Of a stretch of 41,146 nucleotides of DNA, positions 1-9,491 are shown piece after piece; the first letter of the stretch is position 1, and the number at the start of each line of letters is the position of its first letter. Position numbers and translations under genes: made by a program. The notes under the pieces were generated by a model. That model had not been told where the DNA came from, ran no database searches, and worked only from the letters and a program-made list of their open reading frames with translations. The DNA is taken from assembly GCA_045637805.1 (NCBI GenBank), contig JAZUAE010000009.1, positions 1 to 41,146 of the forward strand, read 5' to 3'. This DNA is from CAKVLG01 sp045637805. GTDB lineage: Bacteria; Bacillota; Clostridia; Christensenellales; UBA1242.

Positions 1-53
1 TTTTGCCCACTCTTTTGTGTAAACAAACATAAATATTTTTTTGGAGGATTAAG

Positions 54-3000
54 ATGAGTTCAAAAAATCTTAATGTAAAAAAAGTAAAGTATGGAAAGAG
101 GGAGAGGTACAAATTCGGTAAGATTGACGAAGTTTTAGATATTCCTTACTTGGTTGAAATCCAAAAGGACAGTTATAATAACTTCTTAACTAAAGGTATT
201 CGCGACGTGCTTCGCGATTTTTCGCCAATCACAGATACTGACAATCTTCAACGTGATGTTAAAGACGAAGACAAAGATTGTAGAGTAGAACTCCACTTCT
301 TAGAGCACAGTGTTTCAGGAACTCCTAAATACACTGAGGCAGAGTGTAAGGCGAGAGATGCAACATATAGCTTACCACTTAAAGTTAAAATTCGTCTCGT
401 ATACAGAGAGACAGGTGAAGTAGTCGACCAAGAAGTTTTCATGGGCGATATTCCTGTTATGACCGAAAATGGATCATTCATTATTAACGGTGCTGAACGT
501 GCTATTGTTTCTCAGCTCGTAAGCTCACCTGGTATTTACTGCAAGAAAGCTGTTAACAAGTCTGGTAACTTGGTAACAAGCACAAACGTAAAACCTGGCC
601 GTGGTGCTTGGATTGATTTTGAAGAAGATCAAAATGGTGTTCTTTGGGTGCACTTAGATAGAACAAGAAAAATGGTTGCTACAATTTTCCTACGCGCGTT
701 AGGTCTTACTACTAATGAGCAAATTTTGGAAATGTTTGACAATCACCCTATTATTGTTAAAACCTTAGAAAAAGACTTTACTACTAATGAGGAAGAAGCT
801 TTAATAGAAATTTCAAAGAGACTTCGTCCTGGTGAAGTATTAAACTTCAAAGCTATTAAGAAAAACTTAGAAAAGACATTCTTCTATACAAGAAGATATG
901 ACTTAACAACTGTTGGTCGTTATAAATACAACCAAAAACTTTGCCTAGCTACTCGTATTGCTGGTCAAACTTTAGCAGCAGATGTTAAAGTTAAAAACAA
1001 AGTAATTGCAACTGCGGGTGAAGTAATTAGTGAGGAACTTGCTCATAAAATTATGAATTCTGGTATCAACAAGGTTTATGTTGCTTCTAAAAATGGTACA
1101 TTTGGTATCCTTGGCAACAACAGAGTTGATTTAAAAGAGTATCTTGGAATTAATCCAAAAGAAGCTGAAATTGATGACTATGTTCATCTTCCTTCACTTT
1201 TGGAAGTAATCAGCGGTCTTAAAACAGATGCTGAAAAGAAACAAGCTATCATTGCCAACCGTGATTTACTCATGGGTAGACATTTATATCTTGATGATAT
1301 CATGGCTGCATTCAACTATCACTTATCACTTTCTGAAGGTCTTGGAACTTATGATGACGTTGACCATCTTGGCAACCGCCGTATTAGAACAGTTGGTGAA
1401 CTTCTTGTTAACCAGTTCTTTATCGGTATGGCAAGACTCGAAAAAGTTATTTCTGAAAAAATGCAAGTTCAAAACGTTAACGAGGTTTCTCCAAACAACT
1501 TAATTAACGTTCGTCCTATTTCTGCAGCTATTCGTGAATTCTTTGGTTCAAGCCAAATGTCACAATTCATGGAACAAACAAACCCTATTGCTGCACTTAC
1601 TCATAAGAGAAAAGTTTCATCTATCGGACCTGGCGCGCTTACACGTGAAAGAGCGGGCTTTGAAGTACGTGACGTGCACTACACTCACTACGGTCGTCTC
1701 TGTCCTAATGAAACTCCTGAAGGACAAAATATCGGTCTTATCAACTCGCTTGCAACTTATGCAAGAATTAACAAGTATGGATTCCTAGAAGCTCCATATA
1801 AGAAAATAGATAAAGCTACTGGCGTTATTACAAACCAAGTTGAGTATATGACTGCAGATGTTGAAGAAAAATATGTTATTGCTCAGGCTTGTGAGCCATT
1901 AGATGAAAATAACAAATTTGCAAACAAGAAAGTAATTTGTAGAAAACATGGTGAAATTGTTGAACTTCCAGCTAGTCAAGCAGACTATATGGATATTTCT
2001 CCAAAAGAACTTGTTTCTATCGCTACAACACTTGTTCCATTCATTGAACATGATGACGCTACTCGTGCGATGATGGCTTCTAACCAACAACGTCAGGCTG
2101 TTCCACTACTTAAAACTGAAGCACCTATTGTTGCTACAGGTACAGAGCATAGAATAGCAGTTGACAGTGGTATTGTTATAGTTGCTAAAAACGATGGTGT
2201 TGCAAAATATGTAAGTGCTGATAAGATTATTATCCAAACAAGCAAAGGCGATGATGAATATACACTTACAAAATTCGTGCGTTCAAATAACGGAACTTGT
2301 TTATGTCAAAAGCCTATTATTAATACTGGCGACAAAGTTAAAAAAGGCGATGTAATAGCAGATGGTCCTGCAACAAATCAAGGCGAACTTTCAATCGGTA
2401 AAAATATCCTTGTAGCGTTCATGCCTTGGGAAGGATATAACTATGAAGATGCTATTATCATTTCTGAAAAATTAGTTCAAGATGATGTTTTAACATCGGT
2501 ACATATCGAAGAATATGAAACAGATGCTAGAGATACAAAACTCGGACCTGAAGATATTACTCGTGATATTCCAAATCTTGGTGAGGAAGCTCTTCATAAC
2601 CTCGATGAAAATGGTATTATCAGAGTTGGTGCAGAAGTTGAACCTGGTGATATCTTAGTAGGTAAGGTAACTCCAAAAGGTGAAACAGAACTCACACCGG
2701 AAGAAAGATTACTTAGAGCTATTTTCGGTGAAAAAGCTCGTGAGGTTAGAGATACATCTCTCCGCGTTCAACACGGTGAAGGTGGTGTCGTAGTAGATGT
2801 TAAAGTGTTTACTCGTGAAAACAAAGATGAACTTGGTACTGGTGTAAACAAAGTTGTTAGGGTTTACATCGCTCAAAAGAGAAAAATGAGCGTAGGTGAT
2901 AAGATGTCTGGTCGTCATGGTAACAAGGGTGTTGTATCTATCATTGTTCCAGAATCAGATATGCCATTCATGCCTGACGGTACACCTATTCAAATCGTAC

Positions 3001-3782
3001 TCAACCCACTTGGTGTTCCTTCTCGTATGAACATCGGACAGCTCTTTGAAACACACTTAGGTTTAGTTGCTAAGGCAATTAACTGGAAGATTGCAACACC
3101 GGTATTCGATGGTGCAACTGAAGAAGAAATACAACAACTTCTCGTTGAAAACGGATTCCCTAAAGATGGTAAAATACAATTATTCGATGGACGTACTGGT
3201 GAACCATTCGAAAACAAGGCCACTGTTGGTTACATGTATATGTTAAAACTCCATCACCTTGTTGACGATAAAATGCATGCACGTTCTACTGGTCCATATA
3301 GCTTGGTTACACAACAACCTCTTGGTGGTAAAGCTCAATTTGGTGGACAAAGATTTGGTGAAATGGAAGTTTGGGCACTTGAAGCTTATGGTGCTGCAAA
3401 CACACTTCAAGAAATGCTTACTGTTAAGTCAGATGACGTTGTTGGTCGTCTTAAAACTTATGAGTCTATTGTTAAGAATGAAACAGTTGCTGAACCAGGT
3501 ATCCCAGAATCATTCAAAGTTCTCATAAAAGAACTTCAAGGTTTAGCTCTTGATATTAAAGTTCTTACTGAAGACAAGCAAGAAATAGGATTAAAAGATT
3601 TAACTGATGATGATCGTGAACTTGATACTCTCAGAGGAGATAGAAGAAAGAATCAAGACGAGATTGATGTTGATCTTGAAGACATTGCAGAGGAGCCAAT
3701 CTTCGACGAAGAACTGCTCTTCGATCCAGACGAAAATAATGATACTGATAACTTATTCGATTTCGATGATGACTTTGAATAA
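54..3782 (+). CDS. rpoB: RNA polymerase subunit beta
   Basis: Beta subunit of DNA-directed RNA polymerase; with RpoC it forms the catalytic core that synthesises all cellular RNA. The 1242-aa length is normal for Bacillota. Family blocks are clear: the rifampicin region (about residues 500-530, with SSQMSQFMEQTNP and THKRK), the RERAGFEVRDVH block, ETPEGQNIGLINSL, GDKMSGRHGNKG and the C-terminal GGKAQFGGQRFGEMEVWALE block. The tail after about residue 1180 is very acidic. GGAGG at 43-47 is correctly spaced for the ATG at 54. The Asp at E. coli position 516 is Glu here (E507), inside the rifampicin pocket. rpoC follows 25 nt downstream, so the two are one operon. The upstream rplJ/rplL genes normally found here would lie outside the window. 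Confidence 0.98.
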   Translation: MSSKNLNVKKVKYGKRERYKFGKIDEVLDIPYLVEIQKDSYNNFLTKGIRDVLRDFSPITDTDNLQRDVKDEDKDCRVELHFLEHSVSGTPKYTEAECKARDATYSLPLKVKIRLVYRETGEVVDQEVFMGDIPVMTENGSFIINGAERAIVSQLVSSPGIYCKKAVNKSGNLVTSTNVKPGRGAWIDFEEDQNGVLWVHLDRTRKMVATIFLRALGLTTNEQILEMFDNHPIIVKTLEKDFTTNEEEALIEISKRLRPGEVLNFKAIKKNLEKTFFYTRRYDLTTVGRYKYNQKLCLATRIAGQTLAADVKVKNKVIATAGEVISEELAHKIMNSGINKVYVASKNGTFGILGNNRVDLKEYLGINPKEAEIDDYVHLPSLLEVISGLKTDAEKKQAIIANRDLLMGRHLYLDDIMAAFNYHLSLSEGLGTYDDVDHLGNRRIRTVGELLVNQFFIGMARLEKVISEKMQVQNVNEVSPNNLINVRPISAAIREFFGSSQMSQFMEQTNPIAALTHKRKVSSIGPGALTRERAGFEVRDVHYTHYGRLCPNETPEGQNIGLINSLATYARINKYGFLEAPYKKIDKATGVITNQVEYMTADVEEKYVIAQACEPLDENNKFANKKVICRKHGEIVELPASQADYMDISPKELVSIATTLVPFIEHDDATRAMMASNQQRQAVPLLKTEAPIVATGTEHRIAVDSGIVIVAKNDGVAKYVSADKIIIQTSKGDDEYTLTKFVRSNNGTCLCQKPIINTGDKVKKGDVIADGPATNQGELSIGKNILVAFMPWEGYNYEDAIIISEKLVQDDVLTSVHIEEYETDARDTKLGPEDITRDIPNLGEEALHNLDENGIIRVGAEVEPGDILVGKVTPKGETELTPEERLLRAIFGEKAREVRDTSLRVQHGEGGVVVDVKVFTRENKDELGTGVNKVVRVYIAQKRKMSVGDKMSGRHGNKGVVSIIVPESDMPFMPDGTPIQIVLNPLGVPSRMNIGQLFETHLGLVAKAINWKIATPVFDGATEEEIQQLLVENGFPKDGKIQLFDGRTGEPFENKATVGYMYMLKLHHLVDDKMHARSTGPYSLVTQQPLGGKAQFGGQRFGEMEVWALEAYGAANTLQEMLTVKSDDVVGRLKTYESIVKNETVAEPGIPESFKVLIKELQGLALDIKVLTEDKQEIGLKDLTDDDRELDTLRGDRRKNQDEIDVDLEDIAEEPIFDEELLFDPDENNDTDNLFDFDDDFE

Positions 3783-3807
3783 AATTAAAAGAAAAGAGGA
3801 ATAAAAA

Positions 3808-6800
3808 ATGTTTGAATTAAATAATTTTGACTCGATTCAAATCGGACTATCTAGCCCAGAAAAAATACGTGAATGGTCTTATGGCGAAGTTACTAAGCCT
3901 GAGACCATAAACTATCGTACTCAAAAACCTGAGAGAGACGGTCTTTTCTGTGAACGTATTTTTGGACCTACAAAGGACTGGGAATGTCATTGTGGTAAAT
4001 ATAAGAGGATCAGATACAAAGGCGTAATCTGTGACAAGTGTGGTGTTGAGGTTACAAGAGCTAAAGTAAGACGTGAAAGAATGGGTCACATTGAACTTGT
4101 TACTCCAGTTTCTCACATCTGGTATTTTAAAGGTGTTCCATCTCGTATAGGTACACTCTTAGATATGTCTCTAAAAGCTCTTGAACAAGTGCTTTACTAT
4201 ACTTCTTATGTTGTTACTGATCCAGGTGATACAGAACTTGAATATAAACAAGTATTAAATGATAGAGATTATCGTGATGCTCTTGATAAATACGGCTCAA
4301 AGGCTTTCAAAGTTGGCATGGGTGCTGAAGTTATTAAAGAACTTTTAAGCCTTGTTGATATTGAAGCTGAAGCTGCTGAATGCAAAAAACTTGTTGACAC
4401 AAGCAAAGGTCAAAAGAAGTTAAAGGCTGCTAAAAAGCTTGGACTTCTTGAAGCTTTCAGACGTAACAATGCTAAGCCTGAATGGATGATTCTCGATGTG
4501 TTACCTGTAATACCACCAGATCTTCGTCCTATGGTTCCGCTTGATGGTGGAAGATTCGCAACTAGCGATTTGAACGATTTATATAGAAGAGTTATTAATA
4601 GAAATAACAGACTTAAAAAATTACTTGAACTTGGTGCTCCTGACATTATTATTAGAAATGAAAAGAGAATGCTCCAAGAAGCTGTCGATGCTTTAATTGA
4701 TAACGGTCGTCGTGGTAAGGCAATTACTGGCGCTGGCGGACGTGAATTAAAATCACTTTCTGGCTTACTCCGTGGTAAGCAAGGACGTTTCCGTCAAAAC
4801 TTGCTCGGTAAACGTGTTGACTATTCAGGACGTTCAGTTATTGTTGTTGGACCAAACTTAAAAATTTATCAATGTGGTCTTCCAAAAGAAATGGCACTTG
4901 AACTTTTCAAACCATTTGTTATGAAGAGACTTGTTGATTTAAATCAATCTCATAACATTAAGAGTGCTAAACGTGTAGTTGAAAGAGCAAGACCTATTGT
5001 TTGGGACGTTCTTGAAGATGTAATTAAAGATCACCCAGTACTTTTAAACCGTGCTCCTACACTTCATAGACTTGGTATTCAAGCTTATGAGCCTATTTTA
5101 GTAGAAGGTAGAGCTATGAAACTTCACCCTCTTGCTTGTCCTGCATTTGGTGCGGACTTCGATGGTGACCAAATGGCTATTCATGTTCCACTTTCAATCG
5201 AGGCTCAATCTGAAGCACGTTTCTTAATGATTGCTTCAAACAATATCTTAAAACCATCAAGTGGAGAACCTATCACTGTTCCTAACCAAGATATGATTTT
5301 TGGTAACTACTATTTAACATATGTTAAAAATGGTGATAAGGGTGAGGGAAGAAACTTTATCAGCAAAGATGAAGCAATGCTTGCTTACAACAATGGCGAA
5401 ATTACACTACACTCATTAATTAATGTTCGTGTCACAAAAAATGTTGATGGTAAGATTTATAGTACAAGATTAAAAACAACAGTTGGTAGACTCGTTATCA
5501 ATGAGATTATTCCACAAAACCTTGGACTTCTTGAGAGAAAAACTCCAGAAGATCAATTAAAACTTGAAGTTGATTATGCAATCGGCAAAAAGGAAATCAA
5601 GAGCATTATTCAAGCAGCTTACGACAACCTTGGACCTACTGCAACAGCTAAACTTCTAGATGACTTAAAAGATTTAGGATTTAAATATTCAACAAAAGCT
5701 TGTTTAACTGCTAACCTTTTTGATATTCGTGAAGCTACTAATAGAAATGAAATTCTTGAAGAAGCTAATGAACTTGCAAAAACAGCAGAGCAACAATACC
5801 GTCGTGGTCTTATAACTCCTGATGAAAAGAGTGTTAAACTTCTTTCAATTTGGAATAATGCCATGAATAAAATGCAAGATGATACAATGGTAGCGTATGA
5901 AGAGGGCAACCCACTTCGTATGATGGTTGACTCATCTGCCCGTGGTTCTAAAGGAAACATGAACCAACTTTCAGGTCTTTTAGGTCTTAAAGTTTCAACT
6001 TCTGGTAAAGTTATTGAAGTTCCTATTCGTTCTTCATTTAAAAATGGACTTTCTGTCGTTGAATACTTTATCGCTACTCGTGGTGGTAGAAAAGGTATGG
6101 TTGATAAGGCGCTTAAGACTGCCGATGCTGGTTACTTAACTCGTCGTCTTGTTGACGTTGCTCAAGAAGTTATTGTTGGTGAAGATGACTGTTATGCTTC
6201 TCTTGGTGAGAAACCAAAAGGAATGGTTGTTTCTGCACTTTATAATGATGGTAATGTTGTTGAATCACTTTCTCAACGTATCTCAGGACGTTGCCCGGTA
6301 GGTGATGTTGTTCACCCAGAAACTGGCGAAGTTCTTGCTAAACACAATGAAATGATTTCTCCAGAACAAGCAAAGGCTATTGAAAAATCTGGAATCAAAT
6401 CAGTTGAAATTAGAACAATCTTTACTTGTAAGTCTAAAACAGGTGCTTGTGCTAAATGTTATGGCCGTGATATGGCAAGCCGTGGAATGGTTAACGTTGG
6501 TGAGGCTGTTGGTACAATTGCAGCTCAATCTATCGGTGAACCTGGAACACAGCTTACTATGAAGGTCTTCCAGTCTGGTGGTGCATCTAACGCTGATGAT
6601 ATCACACAAGGTCTTCCACGTGTAGAAGAAGTATTCGAAGCAAAGAAACCAAAAGGTGTTGCTGTTATCTCTGAAGTTAATGGTAAAGTTGCTTTAATAG
6701 ATGAGGCAAAACAACTTGTTGTAATAAAAGCTGACACAGGCGAAGATGTTGAATACAATGTGGCTTACGGTTCTAAGTTTACAGTTAAGAAAGGCGACAC

Positions 6801-7398
6801 AGTAGAGCCTGGTACAAGACTTACTGAGGGTCCTCTTAACCCACATGATATCTTAAAGACAAAAGGTATTAAAGGTGTTCAAGATTATATGATGGCTGAA
6901 GTTCATAAGGTTTACAAAAACAGCTCAGTTGATGTTAACGATAAACACTTAGAGATTATTATTCGTCAAATGCTTAGAAAAGTTAAGGTTGAAGAGTCTG
7001 GCGATACAGAGTTCTTACCTGGCGATCTTGTTGATATCTTCAAGTATGAAGAAGAAAACGAGAGAGTTCTTGCAAACGGCGGTGAGCCTGCAACTGCAAA
7101 GCGTATATTGCTTTCAGTTACAAAAGCTGCCCTTGCATCAGATGGATTCCTTGCTGCTGCATCATTCCAAGAAACAGTTAGAGTTCTTACAGATGCTGCT
7201 ATCAAGGCTAAAGTTGATAACTTAGATGGCCTTAAAGGAAATATTATTATCGGCAAACTTATTCCTGCAGGTACGGGTGTTCGCAAGTACAGAGAAGCTT
7301 CTCCAACTTATGCTAGAGCAGCAGGTGCTGTTATGGAAAATGATTTACTTCAATCTTCAGTTATTGAAACTGATGATGCTGATTCAGATATTGAATAA
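3808..7398 (+). CDS. rpoC: RNA polymerase subunit beta-prime
   Basis: Beta-prime subunit of RNA polymerase, 1196 aa, carrying the Mg2+-binding active site. The N-terminal zinc ribbon (CHCGKYKRIRYKGVICDKCG) is intact, as are the clamp and switch segments (GKRVDYSGRSVIVVGP), the catalytic DFDGD with D450, D452 and D454, and the bridge-helix/trigger-loop blocks (GEPGTQLTMKVFQSGG). The residue two places before the first catalytic Asp is Gly448 (codon GGT, 5149-5151), where almost all bacterial enzymes have the Asn of NADFDGD. The SD is a purine-rich AAAGAGGAA just upstream of the ATG. It is co-transcribed with rpoB and followed by a strong hairpin terminator. The rpsL-rpsG-fusA genes that often follow rpoC are not present. 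Confidence 0.98.
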   Translation: MFELNNFDSIQIGLSSPEKIREWSYGEVTKPETINYRTQKPERDGLFCERIFGPTKDWECHCGKYKRIRYKGVICDKCGVEVTRAKVRRERMGHIELVTPVSHIWYFKGVPSRIGTLLDMSLKALEQVLYYTSYVVTDPGDTELEYKQVLNDRDYRDALDKYGSKAFKVGMGAEVIKELLSLVDIEAEAAECKKLVDTSKGQKKLKAAKKLGLLEAFRRNNAKPEWMILDVLPVIPPDLRPMVPLDGGRFATSDLNDLYRRVINRNNRLKKLLELGAPDIIIRNEKRMLQEAVDALIDNGRRGKAITGAGGRELKSLSGLLRGKQGRFRQNLLGKRVDYSGRSVIVVGPNLKIYQCGLPKEMALELFKPFVMKRLVDLNQSHNIKSAKRVVERARPIVWDVLEDVIKDHPVLLNRAPTLHRLGIQAYEPILVEGRAMKLHPLACPAFGADFDGDQMAIHVPLSIEAQSEARFLMIASNNILKPSSGEPITVPNQDMIFGNYYLTYVKNGDKGEGRNFISKDEAMLAYNNGEITLHSLINVRVTKNVDGKIYSTRLKTTVGRLVINEIIPQNLGLLERKTPEDQLKLEVDYAIGKKEIKSIIQAAYDNLGPTATAKLLDDLKDLGFKYSTKACLTANLFDIREATNRNEILEEANELAKTAEQQYRRGLITPDEKSVKLLSIWNNAMNKMQDDTMVAYEEGNPLRMMVDSSARGSKGNMNQLSGLLGLKVSTSGKVIEVPIRSSFKNGLSVVEYFIATRGGRKGMVDKALKTADAGYLTRRLVDVAQEVIVGEDDCYASLGEKPKGMVVSALYNDGNVVESLSQRISGRCPVGDVVHPETGEVLAKHNEMISPEQAKAIEKSGIKSVEIRTIFTCKSKTGACAKCYGRDMASRGMVNVGEAVGTIAAQSIGEPGTQLTMKVFQSGGASNADDITQGLPRVEEVFEAKKPKGVAVISEVNGKVALIDEAKQLVVIKADTGEDVEYNVAYGSKFTVKKGDTVEPGTRLTEGPLNPHDILKTKGIKGVQDYMMAEVHKVYKNSSVDVNDKHLEIIIRQMLRKVKVEESGDTEFLPGDLVDIFKYEEENERVLANGGEPATAKRILLSVTKAALASDGFLAAASFQETVRVLTDAAIKAKVDNLDGLKGNIIIGKLIPAGTGVRKYREASPTYARAAGAVMENDLLQSSVIETDDADSDIE

Positions 7399-7400
7399 AA

Positions 7401-7439
7401 AAATAGAGAGCAAAAATGCTCTCTATTTTTATTTTTTTC
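7401..7439. terminator. Terminator after rpoC
   Basis: AAATAGAGAGC, a short A-rich loop, then GCTCTCTATTTTT and more T residues. The stem is nearly perfect. The A-run on the other side means it can also stop the convergent HD-domain gene. Confidence 0.9.
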
Positions 7440-8033
7440 TTATTCTATTCCTGTTTCGTCTATATATGATGCTTGCATATCGGCAATATGTGCTAAAAGT
7501 GCCATAGGATATTTAGTAAAAGCAGCAGAATATGTTGTGTCACCAGCTATTGCGCGTTTATCGGCAAGTCCCATGTGCCAGTTGATGGCCATGGCTTCTT
7601 CTCGGGTGAGTCTCATAAAACCGTTAACTATGTAAACGCTTTTTTCACCATGTCCATAAGGCAGTGAGTCTTCAATAGTGTAGTATGGCTTTTGTACCCA
7701 CACTCCATTTTCTTTTACGTTTCTGTAATCTTGTTTATAAAAGTTTGCTTTACACACATCATGAAACAATGCAACTATTGTTATAGTTTCAGGATTATAA
7801 TTTCCTTCACCAAATTCAGTAATGCAAAGTTGTTCCATGCGATAATAAACATTTAGGGAATGCTGGCAAAGTCCGCCCTCTTCGCTTAAATGAAATCTTG
7901 AAGATGCTGGTGCTGAGAAAAAGTCGGTTGTTTCTAAATATTTTAACAACTCATCAATTCCTTCACGGTTTATATTACTTTTTGCTAATTGTAAAAAATC
8001 TTCTTTGTTTTGTTCAATTAATTCTTTTTCCAT
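7440..8033 (-). CDS. HD-domain phosphohydrolase-like protein
   Basis: Probable metal-dependent phosphohydrolase of the HD superfamily, 197 aa; the substrate cannot be told from sequence. Candidate metal ligands are H58, the HD pair H91-D92 (ALFHDVCK), H128/E130, H153 and D185, in the normal HD order. The frame is open back to a GTG at 8066, but I place the start at the ATG at 8033. A promoter (TTGTGT 8068-8063, 17-nt spacer, TATACT 8045-8040, minus strand) lies inside that extension, and its -10 box ends 6 nt before this ATG. No SD is present, so the message is probably leaderless. It is convergent with rpoC. HD proteins of this size next to phage-derived genes can be dGTPase- or YfbR-like, but that is not established here. 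Confidence 0.85.
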   Translation of the reverse strand: MEKELIEQNKEDFLQLAKSNINREGIDELLKYLETTDFFSAPASSRFHLSEEGGLCQHSLNVYYRMEQLCITEFGEGNYNPETITIVALFHDVCKANFYKQDYRNVKENGVWVQKPYYTIEDSLPYGHGEKSVYIVNGFMRLTREEAMAINWHMGLADKRAIAGDTTYSAAFTKYPMALLAHIADMQASYIDETGIE

Positions 8034-8039
8034 ATTCTT

Positions 8040-8068
8040 AGTATAACATAGTAATAATAAAAACACAA
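8040..8068 (-). promoter_or_regulatory. Promoter of the HD gene, leaderless type
   Basis: On the minus strand the -35 box TTGTGT (8068-8063) and -10 box TATACT (8045-8040) are separated by exactly 17 nt. The ATG at 8033 follows the -10 box after 6 nt, so transcription should start at or next to the start codon. Confidence 0.6.
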
Positions 8069-8145
8069 TATTTTATTTTTTATTTAAAAAAGATGCAACA
8101 TTTTTCGACAAATAATATAATATAATTAAGAAAGGAGAAAATGTG

Positions 8146-8283
8146 ATGAAAATATTAAAATGTACTAAATGTGGGGCTGTAGCTCAGATGCTTGTTGATT
8201 GCAAATGTAAAAATTGCTCAATCACTTGTTGTGGTGAGTCAATGCTTGAGGTAAAGGAAAAAGATTTAAAAATTTCAGTATAA
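8146..8283 (+). CDS. Desulforedoxin-like small Cys-rich protein
   Basis: A 45-aa protein, too short for most gene finders. The pattern is C6-x2-C9 ... C28-C29 followed by GESM, which is the layout of the desulforedoxin-type N-terminal domain of desulfoferrodoxin (an Fe(SCys)4 site, typical CxxC ... CCGxxM). Three extra cysteines (C19, C21, C24) lie in the loop. AAGGAG at 8132-8137 is placed 8 nt before the ATG. A TATAAT-rich stretch just upstream could be its promoter. A hairpin terminator follows directly. It probably serves as a small redox or metal-binding protein in oxidative-stress metabolism of an anaerobe; the catalytic desulfoferrodoxin domain is absent. Confidence 0.75.
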   Translation: MKILKCTKCGAVAQMLVDCKCKNCSITCCGESMLEVKEKDLKISV

Positions 8284-8308
8284 AAGAGCCAAAAGGCTCT
8301 TTTTATTT
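8284..8308. terminator. Bidirectional terminator
   Basis: AAAGAGCC-AAAA-GGCTCTTTTTATTT directly after the small Cys-rich gene. It also overlaps the 3' end of the convergent amidase gene. Confidence 0.8.
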
Positions 8309-9019
8309 GTTTGAAATAAAATTGACAATGCCTTCAAAAATACAATTTACAACTTTTTCTTGGTAGTCTTTATTAATTAAATTAGATTCATCTTCCGCGT
8401 TTGATAAAAATCCGCATTCAGCTATTATTGCTGGAGCTGAAGAGCATTTTAACATAAAATAGTCTCCAGTCGAAACAGTTGATTTGCTAGAAGGTAATCT
8501 TTCATGAAAGAGTTTTTGTATAGATTTAGAAACCATGAAAGAAATATCGTTTTTGCCATCATAAAAAACTTGTGCGCCACGAAGCGAGTGATTTGTGTAA
8601 CTGTTCATGTGAATACTTACAACTAAATTAGGATTGTTGATTTCAATTATTTCTTTACGTTTTTGCATATCTCGTTTTTTGTAGTTTGCTGTAGATAAGC
8701 CGTATAATCCATCTGATGATTTACGGGTTAAAATTGTTGTTATTCCGACTTTATCTAATTTCTCCTTTAACAATAAGGTGTAACTTAAATTAAGTTCACT
8801 TTCGGGTGTTTTTGTCTTATATCCTATGCTTCCAGGGTCAATTCCTCCATGTCCAGCATCTAAAACAATCGTATAATTGATTTTTGATATACTTTCACTT
8901 GCTTCAAAAGCTTTTGCAGACTTGACTGCAAAAGATGTAAAAACAACAAAACAAAAGCAAATCGAAAAGAAAACAATTTGACCTTTTGTGACAAATGAAA
9001 TCAGATAATTTTTTTTCAT
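8303..9019 (-). CDS. N-acetylmuramoyl-L-alanine amidase, CwlD-like
   Basis: Zinc amidase (Amidase_3 family) that cleaves the bond between muramic acid and the stem peptide of peptidoglycan. It has 238 aa. The N-terminus has a hydrophobic helix (about residues 14-32) followed by AKA, which fits a signal peptide or membrane anchor, so it acts outside the membrane. The catalytic set is visible: H57 (DAGHGG), E75 before LNL, H137 (VSIHMNS) and E201 (IIAECGFLSN). There is no cell-wall-binding repeat. Size and single-domain layout match CwlD, the spore-cortex muramic-lactam enzyme; the nearby sigH supports a sporulating ancestry. A vegetative role cannot be excluded. Confidence 0.88.
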   Translation of the reverse strand: MKKNYLISFVTKGQIVFFSICFCFVVFTSFAVKSAKAFEASESISKINYTIVLDAGHGGIDPGSIGYKTKTPESELNLSYTLLLKEKLDKVGITTILTRKSSDGLYGLSTANYKKRDMQKRKEIIEINNPNLVVSIHMNSYTNHSLRGAQVFYDGKNDISFMVSKSIQKLFHERLPSSKSTVSTGDYFMLKCSSAPAIIAECGFLSNAEDESNLINKDYQEKVVNCIFEGIVNFISNK

Positions 9020-9060
9020 ATTAAATGCTATGAGAAATTTTCATAATTTATTCTTTCGCC

Positions 9061-9095
9061 TTGCAAGTGATAAGCTTGTTTGATATAATGTAATC
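9061..9095 (+). promoter_or_regulatory. Promoter of mrnC, leaderless type
   Basis: TTGCAA (9061-9066), 17-nt spacer, TGA-TATAAT (-10 at 9084-9089, extended -10). Only 6 nt separate the -10 box from the ATG at 9096 and there is no SD. Confidence 0.7.
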
Positions 9096-9491
9096 ATGAT
9101 TAAAGATAAAATTTTAACAGAAATGGAAGCTTTTGATAAACAGCCGCTGGTTCTTGCAATGGTGGGAGATAGTATTCACACCTTTTATGTACGTACTAAA
9201 CTTGCAACTGAAACGAGTTTAAAGGTTAACGAATTAAACAAGCGAGTTTCAGCAAATGTAAACGCAAGTGCGCAAGCAAAGATTTATTTTAAAATTGAAT
9301 CAATGCTAACAGATAGAGAAAAACAGGTGGCACGTAGAGCAAGAAATACAAATATCCATAGTCATGCAAAGAATTTTTCTATAGAAGATTATATTCACGC
9401 AACAGCGTTTGAAGCACTGCTTGGATATCTTTATTTGTCCGGTCAGGATAAAAGATTAGAAGAAATTTTAAAACATTCGGAGATAATATGA
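9096..9491 (+). CDS. mrnC: Mini-ribonuclease 3
   Basis: RNase III catalytic domain without the dsRNA-binding domain; in Bacillus the family matures the 3' and 5' ends of 23S rRNA precursors. The 131-aa length is typical. The catalytic helix motif GDSIHTFYVR (D25) matches the GDAVYExYVR consensus, and EDYIHATAFEALLGYLYLSG holds the second acidic motif. Its TGA stop (9489-9491) overlaps the rlmB start by 4 nt, so translation is coupled and TGA is a real stop codon in this host. The order mrnC-rlmB-sigH is standard in Clostridia, where yacP often lies before sigH but is missing here. Confidence 0.95.
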   Translation: MIKDKILTEMEAFDKQPLVLAMVGDSIHTFYVRTKLATETSLKVNELNKRVSANVNASAQAKIYFKIESMLTDREKQVARRARNTNIHSHAKNFSIEDYIHATAFEALLGYLYLSGQDKRLEEILKHSEII

